From: an uncultured Verrucomicrobiota bacterium
GTDB lineage: Bacteria > Verrucomicrobiota > Kiritimatiellia > RFP12 > UBA3636
Assembly (NCBI GenBank): GCA_946612175.1
Contig: CAMOEO010000064.1
Span: forward strand, 1 to 11,342
Reading direction: 5' to 3'
Length of the DNA stretch: 11,342 nt
Below are positions 1 to 5,188 of this stretch, one piece after another. The stretch's first letter is position 1. Every line of letters begins with the position of its first letter. The notes beneath the pieces are model-generated. The model was not told the origin of the DNA and searched no databases. It saw only the letters and a list, made by a program, of their open reading frames with translations. A program made the translations under genes and the position numbers.

Positions 1-18
1 GGGGGGGGGGGGCCCCCC
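1..18. other. G12C6 homopolymer block at window edge
   Basis: Twelve G followed by six C open the window. It could fold as a short all-GC hairpin, but an edge position and pure homopolymers are typical of a contig end or sequencing/assembly artefact. I assign no function. Bases 19-60 after it are GC-rich non-coding sequence with only a weak four-base-pair hairpin (24-27 with 34-37). Confidence 0.5.
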
Positions 19-65
19 GCCACGCCGTTGGAGCGGCAAGGCGCGGCGATGGCAGCATTTTCCAG

Positions 66-142
66 ATCGTGACGATTTGCATCATTGATTTTTCCTATTT
101 CGTGACGAATTCGAAGTTAAGATTTTTCTATTTCGTGACAGA
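66..142. promoter_or_regulatory. Three 11-bp near-palindromes at exact 33-bp spacing upstream of the ATPase gene
   Basis: The core is TTCGT-G-ACGAA. Copy 1 (66-76) is ATCGTGACGAT, a perfect inverted repeat around a central G. Copy 2 (99-109) is TTCGTGACGAA, also perfect. Copy 3 (132-142) is TTCGTGACAGA, with one intact arm. The central G lies at 71, 104 and 137, so the period is 33 bp, about three helical turns, placing all sites on one DNA face. Copies 2 and 3 also share a longer direct repeat (87-106 and 121-139, differing by one base). The array sits in AT-richer DNA just upstream of the -35 element at 146. This looks like a cooperative operator, either an activator array or an autoregulatory site. 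The binding protein is unknown. Confidence 0.6.
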
Positions 143-145
143 TGG

Positions 146-174
146 TTGACATTGACCGGTCGAAATGCTAGTGT
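146..174 (+). promoter_or_regulatory. Sigma-70-type promoter for the ATPase gene
   Basis: TTGACA (146-151) is a perfect -35 hexamer, followed by a 17-bp spacer and TAGTGT (169-174) as a weak -10. The -10 is helped by TGC immediately upstream, an extended -10. The predicted transcript start near 181 leaves a roughly 23-nt leader containing the AGGA ribosome site at 191-194. The position directly downstream of the three phased palindromes supports a regulated promoter. Confidence 0.5.
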
Positions 175-203
175 TTTCGCGTCGCTTGAAAGGATCGAAA
201 CAA

Positions 204-1568
204 ATGAAAAAAACACGTTTTCTGCGAAAAGCCTACGCCGAAATGCTGGACTGGAAGACCCGGCTCGCGGACAGGTACGCGCTTCTCGTCGAAGGGGCTC
301 GGCGCGTCGGCAAGTCGTTTCTCGTGCGCGACTTCGTTTCGCGGGAATACCAGTCGTCCATCTTCATCGACTTTTCCCATTCCGACAAGCTGACGAAGGC
401 TGCCAAAAAGGAATTCGCCAACGCCGACGGGGTGGAAGACCTGCTGACCCGGCTCGAGCTCCTCTTTCGGGTCCGGCTGGTTCCGGGCAGGTCGTGCATC
501 GTCTTTGACGAGGTGCAGCGCTTCCCCGTCGCGCGGGAAATGATCAAGTCCTTCATGGAATACGGGAAATACCATTTCATCGAAACCGGTTCGCTCGTGG
601 GCATCCGGGAAAACGTGAAGGACATCCAGATTCCGTCCGAAGAGCACGGAATGAAGCTGTTCCCCCTCGATTTCGAGGAATTTCTGGAAGCCCTCGGCGA
701 GACGATGACGAAGGATTTCATCCGCGAACGTTTCGAGGCCCGGCGACCGCTCGGCGAGTCCCTCCACGGGAAAGCGATGTCCCTCTTCCGACTCTACATG
801 GCCGTGGGCGGGATGCCGCAAAGCGTCGAAGCGTATCTGGCGGCGGAAGACCACGCGCTCGAAGCGTCCGAAAACGCGAAACGGGAAATCCTCTCCCTCT
901 ACGACCGGGACATCGGCAAATACGCGAAAGGATACGCCTCGAAGGTCCGCTCCGTCTTTCGGACGATTCCGGCCGAATTGTCCAAGCGGGAGAAGAAGTT
1001 CCATCTTTCGGACATCGACGTGAACGCGCGGATGCGCCGGTACGAGAACGCGTTTCTCTGGCTCGAGGACGCAATGGTCGCGAACGTCGCCTACAACGCC
1101 ACGAATCCGAACGTGGGGCTGGCGATGTACCGCGACAACTCGTCGTTCAAATGCTATTCGCTCGACACGGGGCTGCTGCTCACCCAGGCGATGTCCGGCG
1201 GACCGGAGCCGGACGGGCGGCTTCTTCGCGCGGTCCTCCACGACAACATCGGCGTGAACGAAGGAATGTTCTTCGAGAACGTCGTGGCGCAGTCGCTTGC
1301 GGCGCGCGGCCGGCCGCTCTTCTTCTATTCCCGAACCGACCCGAAGAGGCTCGAGAACACGATGGAGATCGATTTTCTGGTCAAGAACGGAATCAAGGTC
1401 AGCCCCGTCGAAGTCAAGTCGGCCCATTATCGTTCGCACAAGTCGCTGGACCGCCTGATCGCCAAGTTCCCGCGACATCTGGGAATCAAATACGTGGTCT
1501 GCACGGCCGACCGGCACGAGGCGGACGGAATCGTCTACCTGCCGGTCTATATGGTGCATCTGATCTGA
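204..1568 (+). CDS. AAA_14/DUF4143 family ATPase
   Basis: A 454-residue P-loop ATPase with the architecture of AAA_14 plus DUF4143 proteins, which carry a C-terminal PD-(D/E)XK-nuclease-like fold. The Walker A motif is GARRVGKS (residues 31-38), Walker B is IVFDEVQ with D102/E103, and a sensor-like ETGS is at 127-130. The C-terminal part has E358 (FFENVV), EIDF with D390, and PVEVKS with E403 and K405, the spaced acidic/lysine pattern of this fold. I chose ATG 204 over 165 because AGGA (191-194) lies nine bases upstream. These ATPases are numerous in gut anaerobes and their physiological role is not settled, so nuclease activity should not be assumed. Third codon positions use many A/T bases (AAA AAA ACA CGT TTT), unlike the next gene, which suggests a separate origin. 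The MFS gene starts 28 bp downstream. Confidence 0.9.
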   Translation: MKKTRFLRKAYAEMLDWKTRLADRYALLVEGARRVGKSFLVRDFVSREYQSSIFIDFSHSDKLTKAAKKEFANADGVEDLLTRLELLFRVRLVPGRSCIVFDEVQRFPVAREMIKSFMEYGKYHFIETGSLVGIRENVKDIQIPSEEHGMKLFPLDFEEFLEALGETMTKDFIRERFEARRPLGESLHGKAMSLFRLYMAVGGMPQSVEAYLAAEDHALEASENAKREILSLYDRDIGKYAKGYASKVRSVFRTIPAELSKREKKFHLSDIDVNARMRRYENAFLWLEDAMVANVAYNATNPNVGLAMYRDNSSFKCYSLDTGLLLTQAMSGGPEPDGRLLRAVLHDNIGVNEGMFFENVVAQSLAARGRPLFFYSRTDPKRLENTMEIDFLVKNGIKVSPVEVKSAHYRSHKSLDRLIAKFPRHLGIKYVVCTADRHEADGIVYLPVYMVHLI

Positions 1569-1596
1569 ATCCGGAGACCTGCACGACTCGGACGCC

Positions 1597-2904
1597 ATGG
1601 TTTTCTCAAGACCCCTCACCCCCGCCGAATGCCGCACGTCGCTCCGGCGCCTCGCGCTCTACAACCTCGTGAACGGCCTCTCCTTCGCCGGCGTCGGGGA
1701 GACCGTGATGGTCCTCGTCGCCGTCCGGCTCGGCTGCCCGGACGCCGTCTGCGCCGCGTTCGGCGGGACGCTCTTCTACGCCGGCTTCGCGGCGATGCCG
1801 CTCGGGCGCCTCGCCGCCGGGCGCTGGGGCGCGGCGCGCGCGGGCGGCACGTTCTGGGCGCTGCGCAACGCCTTCGCGCTGCTCGTCCCGGCGGCCGCGC
1901 TCTGGGGCGCGGGGCGCCCGGGGCTCGTCTCGGCGACGGTCCTGCTCGGCGCGACCGGCTTCTACGCCTGCCGCTCGGCGGGCGTCGTCCTCTACGGCCC
2001 GCTCGTCGGCGAATCCGCGGGCCCGGCGGAGCGCGCCGGCGCGCTCGGGCGCGTCGGCGCGCTGTTCTACGCCGGGCTCGGCCTCGGCTGTCCGGCCGTC
2101 CTCCTCGCGCTGCGCGGCGGGGAGTCGATCGGGCGCCTCGCCGCCATCGTCGCCGCCGGCGCCGCGCTCGGCGTCTGGTCCGCCGCGTTCCTCTTCCGCG
2201 CCCACGAGACGGAGGCGCTGCGCGACGGCGCGCGCCAGCCGGTCCTCGCCGACCTGCGCGCGCTCGCGGCGCACCGGCCCTACCGCCGCCTCGTCGCGGG
2301 CGCGGCGGCCGTGAACCTGCTCTACGCGCTGGTCTTCCCGACCTCCGTCGTGATCCTCAAGCGCGGCTACGGCGCGAGCGACCTGCAGGCGATGGCGTTC
2401 TCCGCCGCCTCGCTGCTCGCCGGCGGCCTCGGCTCGTGGGCCAACGGCGCGATCGCCCGCCGCATCGGCCCGCGCCTGGAGCTCGTGGGCGCCTACGGGC
2501 TGCTCGCCGCCGCCGCGGCCGCGTGGGCGCTCCTGCCGGACGCCTCGGCCGCCGCCGCGCCGGCCGGGACGGTCGCGGCGCTGCTCGCGGTCTTCTTCGC
2601 GCTCGGCGTCGCCAAGGCGCTCAACGAGACGGCGACGCTGCACTACGCCGTCTCCGCCGTCGAGCCGCGGCTCGTCGTCTCCGCCTCGACCGCGCTCTAC
2701 CTCGCGACCGGGCTCGTCGCCGGCGCGGCGGGGCTCGTCCTCTCCTTCCTGCTGCTGCCCCGCGCCGCCGCGACCCCCGCGCCCGGCCCGGAGGCGCTCG
2801 AGGCCTACCGCGGCTACTTCCGCGCCGTCCTCCTCCTCGCGCTCGCCGGCTTCGCCGCCGTGTGGCGGATCCTCCCCTTGCGCGGCGGCCGCGCAACGGG
2901 CTAG
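1597..2904 (+). CDS. MFS-type 12-TM permease
   Basis: A 435-residue integral membrane protein. Hydrophobic segments fall at about residues 21-45, 52-72, 86-106, 109-133, 147-171, 178-200, 232-253, 264-286, 295-313, 323-343, 360-386 and 406-424. A charged loop at about 201-231 splits them into two sets of six, the MFS layout. Short basic loops such as GRLAAGRWG after the second segment recall the MFS loop 2-3 motif. The substrate cannot be read from the sequence; the glycosidase downstream makes a sugar plausible. Third codon positions are almost entirely G or C. ATG 1597 has no close Shine-Dalgarno (GGAG at 1573-1576 is 20 nt away), so translation may depend on readthrough from the ATPase mRNA or the start may be misplaced. 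The TAG stop forms part of the -10 element for the next transcript. Confidence 0.8.
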   Translation: MVFSRPLTPAECRTSLRRLALYNLVNGLSFAGVGETVMVLVAVRLGCPDAVCAAFGGTLFYAGFAAMPLGRLAAGRWGAARAGGTFWALRNAFALLVPAAALWGAGRPGLVSATVLLGATGFYACRSAGVVLYGPLVGESAGPAERAGALGRVGALFYAGLGLGCPAVLLALRGGESIGRLAAIVAAGAALGVWSAAFLFRAHETEALRDGARQPVLADLRALAAHRPYRRLVAGAAAVNLLYALVFPTSVVILKRGYGASDLQAMAFSAASLLAGGLGSWANGAIARRIGPRLELVGAYGLLAAAAAAWALLPDASAAAAPAGTVAALLAVFFALGVAKALNETATLHYAVSAVEPRLVVSASTALYLATGLVAGAAGLVLSFLLLPRAAATPAPGPEALEAYRGYFRAVLLLALAGFAAVWRILPLRGGRATG

Positions 2905-2907
2905 AAT
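2878..2907 (+). promoter_or_regulatory. Promoter for leader ORF and glycosidase
   Basis: TTGCGC (2878-2883), an 18-bp spacer and TAGAAT (2902-2907) form a sigma-70-like promoter inside the 3' end of the MFS gene, whose stop codon is the first three bases of the -10. The predicted start near 2914 leaves only about two bases before ATG 2916, so the mRNA would be essentially leaderless. The same TAGAAT hexamer occurs upstream of the genes at 4288 and 10055. Confidence 0.5.
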
Positions 2908-2915
2908 CTACCGAC

Positions 2916-2978
2916 ATGGAAAGCAAATCCCCGAACGGCATCGCGGCGCTCGACGCCAATTCCCCGTCCGTCCGATGA
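2916..2978 (+). CDS. 20-residue leader peptide ORF coupled to the glycosidase
   Basis: The ORF reads MESKSPNGIAALDANSPSVR and stops with TGA at 2976-2978. That TGA shares bases with the ATG of the next gene (ATGA at 2975-2978), the classical layout for translational coupling. It has no Shine-Dalgarno; the TAGAAT promoter would start the mRNA about two bases before its ATG, fitting leaderless initiation. The peptide has no codon run that suggests amino-acid attenuation, no membrane segment and no recognisable domain. It could be a coupling device, a small functional peptide, or chance. The downstream gene also lacks a ribosome site, which makes coupling attractive. Confidence 0.4.
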   Translation: MESKSPNGIAALDANSPSVR

Positions 2979-4081
2979 ACACGACACGCTCCGTCCCCCT
3001 CTTCCCCGAATACCGCCGCGGCATGGGCTTCGGCGGGTGGCTCACGAACTACAAGCGCTTCAACGTCCTGCCGCAGGCGTGGCGGACGCGGCTCACGGCC
3101 GGAGACTTCGAGCACTTCCGCACGTATCTGACGGAGGCGGACGCGGAGAACGTCGCGGCGATGGGCTTCGACCACGTCCGCGTCGGCTTCGACCAGCGCG
3201 TGCTGGAGGAGCGCCCCGGCGTCTTCCGCGAGGAGATCCTCGGCCTGCTGGACCGCTTCTGCGGGTGGTTCGAGTCGCGCGGCCTCGGCGTCGTCCTCAA
3301 CCTCCACAAGGCCGTCGGCAACTACTGCGACGTGGAGGAGCCCGTGCAGCTGCTCGAGAGCGCCGAGCTGCAGGACCGCTTCGTCGCGCTCTGGGAGGCG
3401 GTCGCGCGCCGCTTCGCCCACCGGCCCGCCGTCGCGTTCGAGCTGCTCAACGAGGTGCGCGACGTCGACCCCGCCGTCTGGAACGCCCTCGCCGCGCGGA
3501 CCGTCGCCGCGCTGCGCCGCCTCGACCCGGCGCGCTGGATCGTCGTGGGCCCAACCTGCTGGAACAACCCGTGGGCGCTGCCGCGCATGGCGGTGCTGGA
3601 CGACCCGCGCGTCGCCTACGCGTTCCACATGTACGAGCCCTCCGCCTTCACGCACCAGCGCGGCGTCCTGCAGGCCCCGCACTGCTTCTACAACCGCGAC
3701 ATGCCGTATCCCGGCGACCCGGAGCGCTACCGCGACCACGCCCGCGAGACCGGTCTCGACCCGCGCCGCTTCGACGGCTTCGCGGAGATCGGGCGCGACT
3801 TCCTCGCCGACGTCCTGCGCGACGCCTTCGCCTGGAAGGCCGCCCACCCGGGGAAGATCCTCTGGTGCGGCGAGTTCGGCACCATCCGCCACGCGAAGCT
3901 CCCGTGGCGCGAGGCATGGATGCGCGACGTCGTCTCGCTCCTGCGCGAACACGGCATCCCGTGGTGCGTCTGGAACTACCTCTCCACCCCGAACGACGGC
4001 AACCGCTTCTCCCTCGTCGACGACGACACGCGCCGCATCCTCTCTCCGTCTCTCCTCCGCGCCTGCCTCGGCGAAGGGTAG
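2975..4081 (+). CDS. GH5-type cytoplasmic glycoside hydrolase (cellulase-like TIM barrel)
   Basis: A 368-residue protein with the hallmarks of clan GH-A, best fitting family GH5. FELLNEV carries the Asn159-Glu160 pair expected for the acid/base at the end of strand 4. LWCGEFG carries Glu300, expected as the strand 7 nucleophile. Supporting landmarks are HVRVGF with Arg69, NLHK with His111, AFHMYEP with His218/Tyr220, and VWNYL near the end of the barrel. The N-terminal GFGGWLTNYKRFN resembles the first strand region of GH5 enzymes. There is no signal peptide, so it probably acts in the cytoplasm on imported oligosaccharides; substrate and subfamily are open. No Shine-Dalgarno precedes ATG 2975, which overlaps the leader ORF stop. 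An alternative start at Met17 also lacks one. Confidence 0.85.
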   Translation: MNTTRSVPLFPEYRRGMGFGGWLTNYKRFNVLPQAWRTRLTAGDFEHFRTYLTEADAENVAAMGFDHVRVGFDQRVLEERPGVFREEILGLLDRFCGWFESRGLGVVLNLHKAVGNYCDVEEPVQLLESAELQDRFVALWEAVARRFAHRPAVAFELLNEVRDVDPAVWNALAARTVAALRRLDPARWIVVGPTCWNNPWALPRMAVLDDPRVAYAFHMYEPSAFTHQRGVLQAPHCFYNRDMPYPGDPERYRDHARETGLDPRRFDGFAEIGRDFLADVLRDAFAWKAAHPGKILWCGEFGTIRHAKLPWREAWMRDVVSLLREHGIPWCVWNYLSTPNDGNRFSLVDDDTRRILSPSLLRACLGEG

Positions 4082-4092
4082 GCGCCGGGGCG

Positions 4093-4155
4093 TCAGCGCC
4101 CGCGGAAGGCGGAGGGCGCCGCGACCAGCGCGGCCAGGATGGGAATCCGTTTCAT
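4093..4155 (-). pseudogene. Signal-peptide-like mini-ORF, probable remnant of a secreted protein gene
   Basis: On the minus strand an ATG at 4155 opens MKRIPILAALVAAPSAFRGR and ends at a TGA (4095-4093). It is a textbook signal sequence: Lys-Arg start, hydrophobic core, and a small-residue cleavage site after APSA, followed by only four residues. A promoter-like TAGAAG (4163-4168) sits seven bases before the ATG. The ORF stops just beyond the 3' end of the glycosidase gene. A remnant of a secreted-protein gene whose body was lost, a tiny secreted peptide, or coincidence are all possible. I favour the remnant. Confidence 0.35.
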
Positions 4156-4162
4156 GGCATGC

Positions 4163-4192
4163 CTTCTACCACATTCCCCGCCATCGTGCCAC
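4163..4192 (-). promoter_or_regulatory. Candidate minus-strand promoter for the mini-ORF
   Basis: Read on the minus strand, GTGGCA (4192-4187), an 18-bp spacer and TAGAAG (4168-4163) resemble the other promoters here, including the preceding GG. The implied transcript would begin almost at ATG 4155. Match quality is modest, and the site is supported mainly by its likeness to the TAGAAT promoters at 2902, 4241 and 10039. Confidence 0.3.
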
Positions 4193-4209
4193 CGACCGGA
4201 AGAACCATG

Positions 4210-4223
4210 CGGAAACGATTGCA
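4210..4223 (+). promoter_or_regulatory. LacI/GalR-family operator-like site overlapping the -35
   Basis: CGGAAACGATTGCA matches the LacI/GalR-family consensus TGnAAnCGnTTnCA at nine of ten fixed positions; only the first T differs. It covers most of the -35 hexamer (4219-4224) of the permease promoter, so a bound repressor would block RNA polymerase. A perfect 12-bp palindrome, CGATTGCAATCG (4216-4227), overlaps it. LacI-type regulators usually respond to sugars, which would fit a sugar permease. No regulator gene is present in the window. Confidence 0.45.
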
Positions 4224-4246
4224 ATCGCGTGCAGAACTGGTAGAAT
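4219..4246 (+). promoter_or_regulatory. Promoter for the DMT-like permease gene
   Basis: TTGCAA (4219-4224), a 16-bp spacer and TAGAAT (4241-4246) form a good sigma-70-like promoter. The predicted transcript start near 4253 gives a roughly 35-nt leader with a strong GGAGG ribosome site (4276-4280). Unlike the promoters at 2878 and 10016, this one produces a conventional leader. The -35 lies inside the LacI-type operator-like site. Confidence 0.55.
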
Positions 4247-4287
4247 TCCGCGCCGTTTTTCCGCACGCACGCAACGGAGGAAACCAA

Positions 4288-5172
4288 ATGACCGACGCCA
4301 TCCTTCTCATGCTCGCCACGGGCGTCCTCTGGGCGCTCGTCGGCGTCGTCTTCGGGTCCGCGCCATCGGACCGCGACCGGATGTTCTCCTTCTTCGCGCT
4401 GTACCAGACGCTCTTCGCCGCGTTCGTCTGGATCGCGCAGCCGCCGACGGCCGCGCCGGCGGGCGAGGTGCTGCGCCTCTCGGCGCTCATGGTGCCGAGC
4501 GGGGCGATGGAGATCGCCGCCTTCCTGCTGCTCAAGATCGCGATGGGCCGCGGCAGCCAGGGGATCGCGTGGTGCTTCTCGCAGAGCGCGATGGGCATCT
4601 CGTTCGTCTGCTCGGTCGCCTTCCTGGGGAACCCGTCGACGGCCCTTCAGTGGACGGGCCTCGCGCTCACGCTCGTCGCGCTGGTCCTCTTCGCGAAGGA
4701 CAAGCCGTCGTCGGGCGCCGACTCCAACGATGCGTTCTACTGGCGGCTCGTCTTCGGCGCCTTCGCCCTGATCGGCGCCGGGCAGTTCCTTCGGCTGATC
4801 CCCGAGTACGCCGGCTTCTCGGCGGAGACGCTGACCTGGCGCCTGCCGCTGATGTCGCCCATCGGCGCGGTCTTCTGGCTGTCCGCGTGCGCCGTGAAGC
4901 GAATCTGGAAGCCGGGCCTCGTCTGGAGGGTCTCCGCCGCCTGCGCGGCCGTCGTCGCGCTCGGGCAGGTCTGCTTCTTCGCCGCGACCCGGGCGGCGTT
5001 CCCGCTTCGGATCACGTCGCTCGTCATGCCGATCGCGATCGGCACGTGCATCCTGCTCTTCGCGCTCTGGTGCCGCTTCGTCCGGCGCGAGCGGATGTCC
5101 TGGTCCGGCTGGACGGCCGTCGCGCTCGACCTCGCCGGCATCGCCCTGCTCTCCTGGCAGGCTACGGAGTAG
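4288..5172 (+). CDS. DMT/EamA-like ten-TM permease
   Basis: A 294-residue membrane protein with about ten hydrophobic segments (residues 4-23, 32-51, 62-83, 92-113, 119-136, 150-171, 186-203, 211-232, 241-261, 272-290). The length and two-times-five layout are those of the drug/metabolite transporter superfamily, which includes EamA exporters and the sugar-uptake branches (RhaT, GRP). I cannot assign a branch. The LacI-type operator-like site and nearby glycosidase favour sugar or a sugar derivative, but this is inference. The start is secure: GGAGG (4276-4280) lies seven bases before ATG 4288. The last 11 bp overlap the end of the convergent minus-strand gene, and both genes use TAG. Confidence 0.65.
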   Translation: MTDAILLMLATGVLWALVGVVFGSAPSDRDRMFSFFALYQTLFAAFVWIAQPPTAAPAGEVLRLSALMVPSGAMEIAAFLLLKIAMGRGSQGIAWCFSQSAMGISFVCSVAFLGNPSTALQWTGLALTLVALVLFAKDKPSSGADSNDAFYWRLVFGAFALIGAGQFLRLIPEYAGFSAETLTWRLPLMSPIGAVFWLSACAVKRIWKPGLVWRVSAACAAVVALGQVCFFAATRAAFPLRITSLVMPIAIGTCILLFALWCRFVRRERMSWSGWTAVALDLAGIALLSWQATE

Positions 5173-5188
5173 GGGCCGAGTCGGCCCC
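5162..5188. terminator. Convergent stop-codon overlap and GC-rich hairpin, possible bidirectional terminator
   Basis: CTACGGAGTAG (5162-5172) is the whole overlap of the two convergent genes. Its CTAC/GTAG arms carry the minus-strand stop (CTA, read as TAG) and the plus-strand stop (TAG). It abuts a near-perfect palindrome at 5172-5188, GGGGCCG-AGT-CGGCCCC, which would form a seven-base-pair GC stem in either transcript. Neither side has a T-run, so this is not a canonical intrinsic terminator; it could block transcript trimming or act with Rho. Confidence 0.3.

Noticed and set aside
1..12. G-quadruplex at the G12 run
   Set aside because: A pure homopolymer at the window edge is more simply a sequence-end artefact.
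66..142. Short CRISPR array suggested by regular 33-bp repeat spacing
   Set aside because: The conserved core is only about 11 bp, copies 2 and 3 also share flanking sequence, there are no unique spacers of usual length and no cas genes.
168..1637. 489-codon minus-strand frame over the ATPase gene
   Set aside because: The plus-strand frame contains Walker A and B motifs and the nuclease-like signature, so the opposite frame is a GC-driven shadow.
4081..4101. Intrinsic terminator after the glycosidase gene
   Set aside because: Short inverted repeats (GGCGC/GCGCC and GGGCG/CGCCC) exist, but the stems are only about five base pairs and no T-run follows.
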